The notes under the pieces were generated by a model that did not search any database, had not been told where the DNA came from, and saw only the letters and a program-made list of their open reading frames with translations. Position numbers and translations under genes: made by a program. From CAVQND01 sp049518415 (lineage in GTDB: Bacteria; Verrucomicrobiota; Verrucomicrobiia; Limisphaerales; UBA8199): 64,000 nucleotides of DNA. Location of the stretch: positions 15,537 to 79,536 of the forward strand of contig JBEKRX010000023.1 of the NCBI GenBank assembly GCA_049518415.1, in the 5' to 3' direction. Shown here piece by piece: positions 43,038-52,764 of the stretch (within the stretch, counting starts at the first letter, position 1; every line of letters begins with the position of its first letter).

Positions 43038-45518
43038 GTGAAACCCAAGCGGAACAGGCCGAAACGCTCCCCTCCCGGCAAACCGGGCGCAGTGGCTCCC
43101 GAGGTCCAACGTCCGGCTGACGCGCCGATAGCGCGGACCAGGCGCCGGTGGTTTCGTCTCCTGGCTCTGGTCTGGCCTCTGCTTGTTCTGGGCGCAGTGG
43201 AGTTGGGGCTGCGCCTGGCTGGCTACGGCTATCCGACGGCCTTTTTCCTCAGCTCGCGCCAGGACAACCGCGCGATGCTCACCGATAATCCCAAGTTCGG
43301 CGGGCGGTTCTTTCCCGCGGAAGTCGCGCGCGCCCCCCGGCCCTTGTCCCTGGCCGGCAGGAAGCCGCCGGGCACGGTCCGCCTTTTCGTGTTCGGCGAG
43401 TCGGCGGCGATGGGCGATCCCGAGGCGTCCTACAGCTTCGCCCGGCAGCTCGAGCGAATCCTCCAGGCCCGTCACCCGGACCAGACTGTGGAGATTGTGA
43501 ACACAGCGATGACCGCCATCAATTCGCACGTTATCCGGGAAATCGCGCGAGATTGCGCCCCGCGCGAGGGAGATTTCTGGCTGGTTTTTGCCGGCAACAA
43601 TGAGGTCATCGGTCCCTTTGGCGCCGGCACGGTCTTTGGGCGGCAAGCGCCGGGACTGGCAGCCGTGCGGTTGAGCCTTGCGCTCAAGACGACTCGTGTC
43701 GGGCAGTTGCTCGCCAGCCTGGGCAGGGGGTCGAAGGAGCCGGCGAACTGGGAAGGCATGGAGCTGTTCCTGGATCAACGAGTGCCTCGTGACGACCGGC
43801 GGCTGAAGAATGTCTATGCCAATTTTGCCGCCAATCTGGCCGACATCGCTGATTTGGGGCGGCAGTCGGGGGCCAAAGTCCTGTTCGCTACGGTTCCCGT
43901 CAACCTGAGGGATTCACCCCCGTTTGCCTCGGTCCATCGCCCCGGCCTGCGCCCGGGCGAATTGGCCGAATGGGAGAAATGCTTTGGGCGCGGGGTGGAG
44001 GCTGAAGACCAGGGACGGTTTGGCGAGGCCCTGTCGGCTTACCGCCAGGCGGGGCAAATTGACGGGGAGTTTGCGCAACTGATTTTCGGCCGCGCGCACT
44101 GCGAACTGGAACTGAAGCAAGCCGCGCTGGCGGAAGCGGATTTCCGGCTCGCTCGCGACCTGGACGCCCTCCGGTTCCGGACCGACTCGCGTCTCAATGA
44201 AATCATCCGCCAGGTCGCCGCAGCCAAGGGCGTTTGGTTCACCGATGCCGAGCAGCAATTCGCCCGGCGACCGGAGGGCCTGCCCGGCGAGGACCTGTTT
44301 TACGACCATGTTCACTTGAATTTCACCGGCAACTATTGCCTGGCCGTCCTGTTCGCTGCCGGGTTGGAGAAGCACTGGCCCGGCGCCCGGGCTCCCGCCC
44401 CGCCCTTGTTGACCGAGGGCGAGGTCGCGCGCCGGCTGGCATTCACGGATTTCGACCGGCGGCGCATCGGCGAGGAGATGCGCGCCCGATTGCAGCAGCC
44501 ACCCTTCACCGGCCAGAGCAACTTTCGCCAGCGGGATGAGCATTGGCGCGAAACCCTCGCCGCCCTGTCCGCCCCGCCGGCCAGCCTGGTTCCGGACTAT
44601 CAAGCCGCCTTGGCCCTGGGGGCCCAGGACTGGCTGCTCCACGCCAACTTCGCCGGACTGCTCGAGGCGGCAGGCGATGGGCGCGGCGCCGCCGCGCAAT
44701 GGGGCGAGGTGGCGGGGCTGCTGCCGCACGCCCCGCAGGCCTGGTTCAACCTCGGGCGCCTGGCCCGCGCCGCTGGAAACGAGGCGCGGGCCGAGGAGTT
44801 CCTGAGGGAGGGGTTGAGACGAAGGCCGGATTCCGTCGAGTTGCTCACTGAGTTTGGCCTCTTGCAGGCCGGCCGCGGAGCCACACAGGAGGCCCGGCGC
44901 CAATTCCGGGCAGCGTTGCGCCTCCAGCCGGGTTTCAGCGCCGCTCGAGTGAACCTCGGCTTGCTCCTCGCCCGGGAGGGCGACGCCGCTGGCGCCGCCG
45001 TCCAATACCGCGAAGCGCTCCGGCGACATACCAACAACGTCGACGCGCGCATCAACCTGGCCAACCTGCTCGGCGCCCAGGGCCAAAGCGACCAGGCCAT
45101 GGCTCTTTACGAGGAAGCGGTAAAACTGCAGCCGGATAACGCCCTTGCCCGCTACAACCTCGGCAAAATCCTGGCCGCCAACAACCGCCTTGCCGACGCC
45201 GTGCCGCATTTCGAAGCCGCGCTCCAACAGCACCCCAATCTGGCCGAAATCCGGTACGAACTCGGCGTCGCCCTCGGTCGCCTGGGAAAGGATGCCGCAG
45301 CGCTCGCCCAGTTTGCGGAGGCCGTGCGCCTCAAGCCGGAGCTGGTGGAGGCCCGCCTCAACTATGGCGTCGCGCTCGCCAGGACCGGCCGCTACGCCGA
45401 AGCGGCCGCGGAGTTTCGTGAAACACTCCGGCTGCGGCCCGATCATCCTTTGGCGCAACGCCTGCTGGACCAGGCTTCGCGCGCTGCGCACGAGGGCCCG
45501 CGCGCCCCGCCAAACTGA
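43038..45518 (+). CDS. Membrane-anchored SGNH hydrolase fused to TPR repeats
   Basis: An 826-residue protein from GTG 43038. One membrane helix at about 40-58 (LLALVWPLLVLGAVELGL) is followed by an SGNH/GDSL-like hydrolase domain: block I FVFGESAAMGDPE (S122), a block with VFAGNNEVIGPFG (GxND variant), and the D-x-x-H block FYDHVHLNFTGNY. After about residue 500 comes a series of tetratricopeptide repeats (WFNLGRLARAAGNEARAEEF, ARVNLGLLLAREGDAAGAAV, ARYNLGKILAANNRLADAVP, IRYELGVALGRLGKDAAALA). SGNH enzymes deacylate lipids or glycans; the TPRs bind partners. The same fusion type occurs in Planctomycetes and Verrucomicrobia. Confidence 0.8.
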   Translation: MKPKRNRPKRSPPGKPGAVAPEVQRPADAPIARTRRRWFRLLALVWPLLVLGAVELGLRLAGYGYPTAFFLSSRQDNRAMLTDNPKFGGRFFPAEVARAPRPLSLAGRKPPGTVRLFVFGESAAMGDPEASYSFARQLERILQARHPDQTVEIVNTAMTAINSHVIREIARDCAPREGDFWLVFAGNNEVIGPFGAGTVFGRQAPGLAAVRLSLALKTTRVGQLLASLGRGSKEPANWEGMELFLDQRVPRDDRRLKNVYANFAANLADIADLGRQSGAKVLFATVPVNLRDSPPFASVHRPGLRPGELAEWEKCFGRGVEAEDQGRFGEALSAYRQAGQIDGEFAQLIFGRAHCELELKQAALAEADFRLARDLDALRFRTDSRLNEIIRQVAAAKGVWFTDAEQQFARRPEGLPGEDLFYDHVHLNFTGNYCLAVLFAAGLEKHWPGARAPAPPLLTEGEVARRLAFTDFDRRRIGEEMRARLQQPPFTGQSNFRQRDEHWRETLAALSAPPASLVPDYQAALALGAQDWLLHANFAGLLEAAGDGRGAAAQWGEVAGLLPHAPQAWFNLGRLARAAGNEARAEEFLREGLRRRPDSVELLTEFGLLQAGRGATQEARRQFRAALRLQPGFSAARVNLGLLLAREGDAAGAAVQYREALRRHTNNVDARINLANLLGAQGQSDQAMALYEEAVKLQPDNALARYNLGKILAANNRLADAVPHFEAALQQHPNLAEIRYELGVALGRLGKDAAALAQFAEAVRLKPELVEARLNYGVALARTGRYAEAAAEFRETLRLRPDHPLAQRLLDQASRAAHEGPRAPPN

Positions 45519-45666
45519 GGCGGAGCAGCGCGGAGGACGGCTGGAACCAAAAAAGGCAGTTCAATCCCCGCTGAACGAGGCCTGGCAAGGGGTGAATAGG
45601 GACCGGTGACTGGTGGTCGGGTCTGGCGGGCGACCGGTCGGCGATCGCCCATTGCCAATCACCCGT

Positions 45667-47265
45667 TCACTGATCGTAGATCACCTGAGGCTGCTTCGAC
45701 CTGGCGGCGTCCGGCATGACCAGGGTCCTTTTGCGCGCCGCCTTGATGGCCTTGACCAACTCCCTCTGCGGCACGGTGACCGGCCCGGTCGCCAGCGTCG
45801 GGATCGTGTAGGTCTTGAGCAGCGAATCGTAGTACGTGGGGTCGCGTTGCGGGACAATGAAGGGCTTGCTGCATCGGCCGTTGGGAGCGACGTATGCCAG
45901 GTATGGACGATTGAGCAAGGGGCTCTCACGTTTGCTGCTGAAAATCACCCACCGGCTGTTCGAGGACCAACTCAGCCACGACTCGCACTCCGGCGAACTG
46001 AGTTCGAGTTTCCGCCAGCCATACTTCCCGTTCTCCCGGCCGCTGCTCAGGTCCGTCCCATACAGGTCGCTGCCGGGATCATAAGTCGGCCAGCAGCCAT
46101 AGGCGGTTCCGCAAAAAAACAGCCAGCGGCCATCGGGGCTGATGCGCGGCTGGGCCAGGCTGAACCCCAGGTCGCGCGCGCTCAGCACCGTCTCCGGCTC
46201 GCCCCACTGGTCGCGGACGCGGTCATAGGCGATGCGCATCACATCATATTTGACTGTGGAATACGTTCCCGGCAGGGTGTTGGTCGGGTTGGCCAGGGGA
46301 TTGGGAGCGCTGCAGTAATACAAATATGCGCCGTCGGGCGACCACGCCGGGAAGGCCAGCAGGCGGCTCCGGTCTCCGGCCGGGACCTCCCGGACGAGCC
46401 CGGACCCGAGGCGGAAATAGCCAAGCCAGCCTTCCAGTTCCCCAATATCGCGCATATCGCCTTTCCTGGCGGAGTGCAGCAGGAGACGGGGCTTGCTGAA
46501 GGCGGAAACGACCACGTCTGCCTTAGGATGCCAGGCGGTGAAGCCGGCCAGGCCCTCGATTGCCTCCGCCACGCCGTTGCTGATGACGAGGATGCTGTTC
46601 TTGTAAGCGGTGCTGCGAACCAGCAGCGTGGCGTGGTTGGGATCGTTGTTGCGCAAGGCGTGGCAGTGGCAACAGTCGTTGTCAAAACGGCGGTTTTCCA
46701 GAATGGGAGCCTCGTCAAAGGTCCGCAAATCCCGCTGGTACAGCCCCATCGCGCGCCAGGAACTGTGGCTCGGGTGGATCTTCCGGTAGATCAGAACCGG
46801 ATCAATGTCCTCGGCGGCGATCCAACTCGTCATCGCCGGGAAACGCCGCCATTGCTTGTCCTCCCCTTGCAGCCCGACCTCGACCAGGAGCGGGCTGCCC
46901 CGGTTGAGGCCCAGTACCCGGCGCCACTCCGCCTCAGGAAACCTGATTTTCGGACTGCTGGAATCAACCTCGACCGGCGCGCCCGCCGCGCCGCGCAGGC
47001 TGACATGGAAAGAGGTCCCCGGCTCCAGGATCAGGAAGTTCAGGGGCGCGATATTGGGCGGGATGGTCAGGTCCGTGTAGTCCGGCTGGAGGCGCGGCTT
47101 TTGGGCCGGCGCCGCCGGTTCACTCGCAGCGGACAGGCTGGCCCACAGCGCGCAGGCAAGGGCCATGGCGCCCAGCATCGCCCGGGCGCGCCGCGCGAAA
47201 TCCGAAATCCACGGACTGAAACCCCTAGTGATGGAAAAAGTAGTAGAAGAAATAGTTGTTGCCAT
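45667..47265 (-). CDS. TolB-like (PD40) propeller protein with a heme-c motif
   Basis: About 532 residues. The frame opens at ATG 47265 and a signal peptide sits inside (ARAMLGAMALACALWASLSA). ATG 47178 (MLGAMALACALW) is an alternative start that would avoid overlap with the upstream gene. CCHCH (in NDCCHCHALRNNDPNHATLL) is a C-x-x-C-H heme c attachment motif. The propeller blades are of the TolB/PD40 type: RLLAFPAWSPDGAYLYYCSA, LAQPRISPDGRWLFFCG, ESWLSWSSNSRWVIFSSKR. It follows the DUF6057-like gene, overlapping its end. The pair looks like a periplasmic electron-transfer or sensing module, which is inference. Confidence 0.72.
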   Translation of the reverse strand: MATTISSTTFSITRGFSPWISDFARRARAMLGAMALACALWASLSAASEPAAPAQKPRLQPDYTDLTIPPNIAPLNFLILEPGTSFHVSLRGAAGAPVEVDSSSPKIRFPEAEWRRVLGLNRGSPLLVEVGLQGEDKQWRRFPAMTSWIAAEDIDPVLIYRKIHPSHSSWRAMGLYQRDLRTFDEAPILENRRFDNDCCHCHALRNNDPNHATLLVRSTAYKNSILVISNGVAEAIEGLAGFTAWHPKADVVVSAFSKPRLLLHSARKGDMRDIGELEGWLGYFRLGSGLVREVPAGDRSRLLAFPAWSPDGAYLYYCSAPNPLANPTNTLPGTYSTVKYDVMRIAYDRVRDQWGEPETVLSARDLGFSLAQPRISPDGRWLFFCGTAYGCWPTYDPGSDLYGTDLSSGRENGKYGWRKLELSSPECESWLSWSSNSRWVIFSSKRESPLLNRPYLAYVAPNGRCSKPFIVPQRDPTYYDSLLKTYTIPTLATGPVTVPQRELVKAIKAARKRTLVMPDAARSKQPQVIYDQ

Positions 47266-49252
47266 AATCGCTCTGCAACTGCGTGCGAGCGGCTTCTTCG
47301 TTGCGGCCGCAAGCTTCGATCACCTGGAGAACATGGTCGAGACGCTCCTGGCACTCCGCCCAGCCCGGCGCGGCCTGCGCAGCCGGGCTCTGGCCCTGGC
47401 TCCTGGCCCACAGGACCATCGCCTCCTCCCATAAGAGCGACAGCTTGAGCCCGGGAAAATCCCTTATGTGGGGCAGCCGGCGGGCAAAGCCGTCCAGGTT
47501 CTTCGTCAGCAAATAATAGGTCATCAGGTATTCGAAAGCCATGAGGTTAGAGGAGTTGGCCCCCAGCAGCATCAATAATTGCTGCTCCACGCCAGGGTGC
47601 CCCACTGTGTCCTGCTTCACCGTCATGCTCCTCAGGCGCGCAACTTCCTGGTCCCCGGTCAGCAACGGGTCCGAGGCCAGGCGCTCGAGATAACCCCGGG
47701 CCCAGCGCGAGTGAAACGGGACGCGCGCCAGGGCGTTGAGGTAGATGCGCGCCGTGGCGATGTTCCCCACCGCCAGGTTCAGGATTACCAGGCGCTCCAG
47801 CAGCCTGGGGCGCTCGCCCCAAAATTCAACCGCCTCGGTCAGATGGTGCAGCGCCTCGTTGACATACCCCAAATCCAGATAGAGCTCTCCCTGTTTCCAG
47901 TGGGCGAGTTGTTTCCGGCCCAAAAGCAGCAGGTCCTCGGGCCCCTGCACCGGGGGGAGTTGGCGCATGAGAAGGCCGGTGTGGTAAGCCGCCTGCGTGG
48001 CAGTGCAGGCCGTATAAGGGTCAGCAAGCTTGCCTCGGACTGCCGCCAACGCCTCGGGCCACATCTGGCGATATGCATAATAATTCACCGCCAGCGCGGA
48101 CTTCTGCTCCCGGTCTTGTGAGGCGTAGAAAACGCCGATGACCGCCGCTGCCAGGCAGGCCGCCTGCCACATCCATTTGCCGCTGGTTCCAGAGGCGAAT
48201 GAGGCCGAAGCCGGCAGCGCCGCTTCCCGGCCTTGCCTGGGGCGGTGGGAGTGCCTGGCCCTGCCAGCTTCCCCGCCCCGCTCCGGCAAGCGGGACCGCC
48301 TTCCGGAAGCCAGCACCCCCACGAAGCTCGAGAGCCAGCGTCCTGAACGGCCCTGCCAAAACCAGGCGAGCAGGTCCAGACCGGGCAGCAGGAGATACAG
48401 CAGGCACAGCGGCATCAATCCGGGTTGAGTCCAGGAAGGCCGTCTCCACGGCACCGGCGCCAGGCTCTGCCAGGACTCGTCCACGGCCAGGCCGAACAGC
48501 AGCCTGCCTTCCAGGCACGCCACTGCCACCCCAATCAAAAGGACTGCCATGGCTCTCCGCCACGAGCGCCCACGCTGCCACTCCATGACCGCCAGTGCGA
48601 GGGAAAACACGGGCAGCGCGCCGGCCGCCGCCGGATACAGCAACGCCGTAAACACCAGCACAAGACCCAGCCGCAGCCCTCGGCTGGCGGCGCGGAACCG
48701 AACCAGCAACCAAAGAGCAAGGGCGACCACCGTCAAACTCGCCAGCGCCTGCGCGTGATGGGCGTACCGGGCGTAAAGCCACAGCAGGAGCAGCGGCGCA
48801 GCCAAAGCCACCAGCCCCGGCCGGCCCAGGCCCGCTTCTCGGCCACAGGCCCTCACCGCCAGGAAAATCACCCACCCCTGCGCTGTCAGAACAGCCGCCC
48901 CGAGCCAGGAGTGGAAGAGGGATTGCATTGACAGCGCAGCCACGTACTCCATCCAGCCCCCGGGGTAGCCGAGAAACTCCCGCGCGAAATCCCACCCCCA
49001 ATAAAAGACCGGGAAATCAGGAATTTCACCATCCGCGTGGTAAATGAGGCGGACCTCGACCCCTTGCCATAAGCAGAGATAAAACAACATGAAGAAGACC
49101 ATTAGCGGGGAAAAACCGCTCAACCTCTGGAAAGACCAATCCGGACGGGCAGTTGCGGCTTCCGCTTGCATCTTCGGTTGACCGCTTCCCCCCGACACAA
49201 GCTTCAGACACGCGGTTTTTGAAGCCGGGGCCATGGCCGGCAAGTGATCCAT
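47225..49252 (-). CDS. DUF6057-like polytopic membrane protein
   Basis: A 675-residue protein with about ten membrane segments (for example LMVFFMLFYLCLWQGVEVRL, VALAAPLLLLWLYARYAHHA, AASLTV and MAVLLIGVAVACLEGRLLFG) in the first 380 residues. A mainly helical C-terminal half (TPR-like, HLTEAVEFWGERPRLLERLV) follows. The segment RLIYHADGEIPDFPVFYWGW matches what I know of DUF6057, a family that in Bacteroidetes sits next to a TolB-like propeller protein, exactly the arrangement here. The function is unknown. It overlaps the TolB-like gene by about 40 bp if that gene starts at 47265. Confidence 0.62.
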   Translation of the reverse strand: MDHLPAMAPASKTACLKLVSGGSGQPKMQAEAATARPDWSFQRLSGFSPLMVFFMLFYLCLWQGVEVRLIYHADGEIPDFPVFYWGWDFAREFLGYPGGWMEYVAALSMQSLFHSWLGAAVLTAQGWVIFLAVRACGREAGLGRPGLVALAAPLLLLWLYARYAHHAQALASLTVVALALWLLVRFRAASRGLRLGLVLVFTALLYPAAAGALPVFSLALAVMEWQRGRSWRRAMAVLLIGVAVACLEGRLLFGLAVDESWQSLAPVPWRRPSWTQPGLMPLCLLYLLLPGLDLLAWFWQGRSGRWLSSFVGVLASGRRSRLPERGGEAGRARHSHRPRQGREAALPASASFASGTSGKWMWQAACLAAAVIGVFYASQDREQKSALAVNYYAYRQMWPEALAAVRGKLADPYTACTATQAAYHTGLLMRQLPPVQGPEDLLLLGRKQLAHWKQGELYLDLGYVNEALHHLTEAVEFWGERPRLLERLVILNLAVGNIATARIYLNALARVPFHSRWARGYLERLASDPLLTGDQEVARLRSMTVKQDTVGHPGVEQQLLMLLGANSSNLMAFEYLMTYYLLTKNLDGFARRLPHIRDFPGLKLSLLWEEAMVLWARSQGQSPAAQAAPGWAECQERLDHVLQVIEACGRNEEAARTQLQSDYGNNYFFYYFFHH

Positions 49253-49511
49253 GCTCCGGGCCTCACGTCAAGATCAAAGCAGGCTCTCTGTTCTTGAATC
49301 AATCTCCAACGCGCCCCGGCTTGGGCGGCGGCAAAGGCTTTGCGGGTTTACAACGGACCTGGATTGAGCTTAGTATGGAAGAAATGAGTGAGCAAACGCG
49401 GCCGTTCTTGAGACCAAGGGCGCGCCCGGCGGCTGCCGCCGCCGCCGGCCGGCGGCCGGCGCCTGGCCGGCGTTGCCCGCGGGGGGAAAACCAGGCCCGC
49501 CCCTGACACCG

Positions 49512-50333
49512 ATGACCCCGGCCCTCGCCACTCTTGGGATTATCGCCGGCAATCGCTCGCTGCCGCTGATTTTTGCCCGCCAGGCGCGGCAGCTTGGGGT
49601 TAAACAGCTTGTGGCCGTGGCCTTCGAAGGGGAGACCGAACCTGCCCTGGCCGGGTTGGTGGACGAGATTGTCTGGCTCAAGGTGGGGCAGCTCTCGAGG
49701 CTGGTGGCGGCCTTCACGGAGCGGCACGTCCGGCACTGCGTGATGGCGGGCCAGATTGCCCCCAGGAACCTCTACCACGTCCGCCCCGACTTGCGCGCGA
49801 TGGCCCTGCTGCTCCGGCTCAAGCAAAGGAACGCGCAGACGATCTTCGGGGCCCTGGCCGAGGAACTGAAGAGGGACGGCGTCGAATTGATCGAAGCCAC
49901 GCCGTGGCTGAGGCCGTTGATGCCGGGCCAAGGGTTCCAGCGCGGACCGACGCTCTCCGAGGGGCAGCGGGCGGACGTGGACTTTGGGTTTCGCATGGCC
50001 AAGGAGATCGCGCGGCTGGAGATCGGCCAGACGGTCGTGGTCAAGCACGGCACGGTGCTCGCCGTCGAGGGCTTTGAGGGCACCGACCAATGCCTGGCCC
50101 GGGGCGGCCGCCTGGGGGGCAAGGAGGGCGGCGCCGTGGCCGTGAAAGTGGCCAAAGAAAACCACGACTGGCGCTTTGATATCCCCTGTCTGGGCCCGCA
50201 AACGCTCCAGACCTGCGCCGCCGCCAGGATCGCCGCGCTGGCTTTTGAAGCCGGCAAGTCGCTCTTGCTGGAACAGGAAACTTGCGAAGGCCTGGCCAAC
50301 CGGCATAAAATCTCCGTAACGACGGTGGGGTAA
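49512..50333 (+). CDS. lpxI: UDP-2,3-diacylglucosamine pyrophosphatase
   Basis: A 273-residue LpxI family enzyme from ATG 49512 (MTPALATLGIIAGNRSLPLI). LpxI replaces LpxH in many bacteria and hydrolyses UDP-2,3-diacylglucosamine to lipid X in lipid A synthesis at the inner membrane. Landmarks: LGIIAGNRSLPL, VMAGQIAPRNLYH, GRRLGG-like ARGGRLGGKEGGAVAVKVAK, DIPCLGPQT, AGKSLLLEQ. Length matches (about 270-280). This implies a lipid A-bearing outer membrane. The next gene, of unknown function, starts about 100 bp downstream. Confidence 0.9.
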   Translation: MTPALATLGIIAGNRSLPLIFARQARQLGVKQLVAVAFEGETEPALAGLVDEIVWLKVGQLSRLVAAFTERHVRHCVMAGQIAPRNLYHVRPDLRAMALLLRLKQRNAQTIFGALAEELKRDGVELIEATPWLRPLMPGQGFQRGPTLSEGQRADVDFGFRMAKEIARLEIGQTVVVKHGTVLAVEGFEGTDQCLARGGRLGGKEGGAVAVKVAKENHDWRFDIPCLGPQTLQTCAAARIAALAFEAGKSLLLEQETCEGLANRHKISVTTVG

Positions 50334-50433
50334 ATCCCCGCCCTTGGACCTTGAATCGAGACCCTGGATATGCGCCGCCCGCCCTGGACCCTTTTGACTC
50401 AGTTAACTCGCCCAACCCGTTTAACCGACACGA

Positions 50434-50934
50434 ATGCTCTCCTCCCACGAACTGCTCGGTTTCATGTCGCCGAACCTGGCGCTTGAAATTCTCACCTACG
50501 CCTTCGACTCGGACAAGCCGCTTTACCGCGCCGCCTTGAACGCCGTGGCCGAGGCCCGCAAGGTGCGCCCGGTTTTCCTCGGACGCCAGCCCCGGGCCCA
50601 GCGCCACACGGCCATGCTGGCCACGCTCATGCGCCCAGCCCTGGACCTGGTCACGGGCAACCTGATTCGCGCCTGGCTGCTCAAGAAATATAACGCCATG
50701 CTGGTGGATTTTCTGGACGCCCTGGGCCTCCCGCACAAGGAAGGCGTCGTGGAAAGCCTGCCCGCGGCCATGGACGACGCCAAGCTCCAGGCCGCCGTCG
50801 AAAAACTGCTGGCCAAATATCCAGGGGAAGTCGTGGCTGTCTATCTGAACGCCTTCAACGGGATGAACGAGGTGGATTGGCCGAACCTGAAAAAGACCCT
50901 CGAGACCGAGCCCCGCCTCCAACTCCGCGGCTAG
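50434..50934 (+). CDS. Conserved hypothetical protein
   Basis: A 166-residue soluble, mostly helical protein with no signal peptide, membrane segment or motif I recognise. It begins MLSSHELLGFMSPNLALEIL and has a leucine-rich stretch LLKKYNAMLVDFLDALGLPH. The frame has ordinary codon use and no shadow competitor, so it is probably a real gene. It may be co-transcribed with lpxI (100 bp upstream). I assign no function. Confidence 0.6.
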   Translation: MLSSHELLGFMSPNLALEILTYAFDSDKPLYRAALNAVAEARKVRPVFLGRQPRAQRHTAMLATLMRPALDLVTGNLIRAWLLKKYNAMLVDFLDALGLPHKEGVVESLPAAMDDAKLQAAVEKLLAKYPGEVVAVYLNAFNGMNEVDWPNLKKTLETEPRLQLRG

Positions 50935-51303
50935 CACGTCCGCACCCGGGGTGCGGAGCGGCTCTGCGTCCGCACGTTGCTGCCAGACCCCTTAAACAAC
51001 TACTCGTAAATCAAGCAGGCCAGAGAAGCACCGCGGCGTCCCGCCGCGGCGGCACCGCAACCCAGCGGCATACTGCATTGGCCACATTGCCTCCATTGGC
51101 CACATTGGCCATTTTTGCCAAAAAACTGGCCGGGGCCGCGGCTTAAAAGCAATACCACGGTCCAGCGCGCCTCCCCTGCGCCGGTGGTGCCCCCCGGAAG
51201 CGCCGCCAGCCAACCCGCCGCCCAAAATCTTCTGGCGCCAGCGGCGGAGTCTTGTATGGTAGGCCCGCGCAATGCATCCTGAACTGAAAACCAAGAGGAG
51301 CCT
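50935..51303. other. Gene-free stretch with hairpin repeat
   Basis: No gene seen. It holds copy 2 of the CATTGGCCACATTGGCCA hairpin repeat (51074-51133; hairpin arms 51106-51131) and a strong ribosome binding site, AGAGGAG, at 51294-51300 for gnd. TCTTGTATGGTAGGCC (51250-51265) may contain the gnd promoter, but I see no convincing -35. Confidence 0.55.
51074..51133. repeat. CATTGGCCACATTGGCCA hairpin repeat, copy 2
   Basis: The same 60-bp sequence as at 32514-32573, with ATTGGCCATTTTTGCC and AAAAAACTGGCC forming the hairpin (51106-51131). It lies in the gene-free stretch before gnd. Confidence 0.65.
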
Positions 51304-52764
51304 ATGGAACCGAAAGCTGATATTGCTGTGATCGGGCTGGCAGTGATGGGCCAGAACCTGATTTTGAACATGAACGACCACGGTTTTACCGTGGTCGCCT
51401 TCAACCGCACCGTCGCCAAGGTGGATGAGTTTTTGAGCCACGAGGCCAAAGGCACGAACGTGCTCGGCGCTCATTCCGTGCAGGAGATGGCCGGCCTGCT
51501 CAAGCGGCCGCGGCGCATCATGCTGATGGTCAAGGCCGGCGAGGCCGTGGACCAATTCATCGAACAGCTCCTGCCGCAGCTCGAGCCGGGCGATATCATC
51601 ATTGATGGCGGCAATTCATTGTTCGAGGACACCATCCGCCGGACCAAATACGTCGAGTCTAAGGGCCTGCTCTACGTCGGCACCGGCGTTTCCGGCGGGG
51701 AAGAGGGGGCGCGCCGCGGTCCGAGCCTGATGCCCGGCGGCTCCACCGCCGCCTGGCCGCAGCTCAAGGAAATCTTCCAGGGCATCGCTGCCAAGGTGGA
51801 GGAGAGCACGCCCTGCTGCGATTGGGTGGGCGAAAACGGCGCCGGCCATTACGTGAAAATGGTCCACAACGGCATCGAATACGGCGACATGCAGCTCATC
51901 GGCGAGGCCTATAACCTGATGAAAACCGGGCTCGGCCTGGGCGCCGAGCAGATGCACCAGGTCTTCGCCCAATGGAACCAGGGCGAGCTCAACTCTTACT
52001 TGGTTGAAATCACGGGCGACATCCTCGCGTTCAAGGAGAGCGATGCCGACCAGTCGGCGCTGGTTGACAAGGTGCTCGATAGCGCTGGACAAAAGGGCAC
52101 GGGCAAGTGGATGGTGATGTCTTCCCTGGAACTGGGCATCCCGGTCACGCTGATTGCCGAGGCGGTTTATGCCCGCTGCCTTTCGGCCCTCAAAGAGGAG
52201 CGCGCCGCCGCCGCCAGGCAACTCAAGGGACCGCGACCCGTCATCCCGGGCGACCAGAAAAAGTTCGTGGAAGACATCCGGCGGGCGCTCTACGCGTCCA
52301 AGATTGCTTCCTACGCCCAGGGCTACATGCTCCTGCGCGCCGCGGCCAGGGAGTATCATTGGAACCTCAATTACGGCGGCATTGCCTTGATGTGGCGCGG
52401 CGGGTGCATCATTCGGAGCGTGTTCCTGGGCAAGATCAAGGAGGCCTTCGACCGCAACCCCAATCTGACCAACCTGCTGCTCGACCCGTTCTTCAAGCGG
52501 GCCATCCGGCAGGGGCAGCGCTCCTGGCGCACCGTGGTCGCCACCGCCGCCCGCAAAGGCATCCCGGCGCCGGCCTTGAGCACCGCGCTGGCGTTCTACG
52601 ATTCCTACCGCAGCGAGCGCTTGCCCGCCAACCTGCTCCAGGCCCAGCGCGATTACTTCGGCGCCCACGGCTACGAGCGCGTGGACCAGCCGCGCGGGCA
52701 GTTCTTCCACACCAACTGGACCGGCCGCGGAGGCGTGGTGGGCGCGGGAACCTACAGCGTTTAG
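51304..52764 (+). CDS. gnd: 6-phosphogluconate dehydrogenase (decarboxylating)
   Basis: A 486-residue enzyme with the classic Gnd sequence: NADP domain IAVIGLAVMGQNLILNM (GxxxMG), KRPRRIMLMVKAGEAVDQFI, VSGGEEGARRGPSLMPGG, HYVKMVHNGIEYGDMQLI (catalytic K and N) and the C-terminal AQRDYFGAHGYERVDQP and FHTNWTG. Length is normal for the decarboxylating, dimeric type. It converts 6-phosphogluconate to ribulose 5-phosphate in the oxidative pentose phosphate pathway. The ribosome binding site GAGGAG sits five bases upstream of ATG 51304. Confidence 0.96.
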   Translation: MEPKADIAVIGLAVMGQNLILNMNDHGFTVVAFNRTVAKVDEFLSHEAKGTNVLGAHSVQEMAGLLKRPRRIMLMVKAGEAVDQFIEQLLPQLEPGDIIIDGGNSLFEDTIRRTKYVESKGLLYVGTGVSGGEEGARRGPSLMPGGSTAAWPQLKEIFQGIAAKVEESTPCCDWVGENGAGHYVKMVHNGIEYGDMQLIGEAYNLMKTGLGLGAEQMHQVFAQWNQGELNSYLVEITGDILAFKESDADQSALVDKVLDSAGQKGTGKWMVMSSLELGIPVTLIAEAVYARCLSALKEERAAAARQLKGPRPVIPGDQKKFVEDIRRALYASKIASYAQGYMLLRAAAREYHWNLNYGGIALMWRGGCIIRSVFLGKIKEAFDRNPNLTNLLLDPFFKRAIRQGQRSWRTVVATAARKGIPAPALSTALAFYDSYRSERLPANLLQAQRDYFGAHGYERVDQPRGQFFHTNWTGRGGVVGAGTYSV

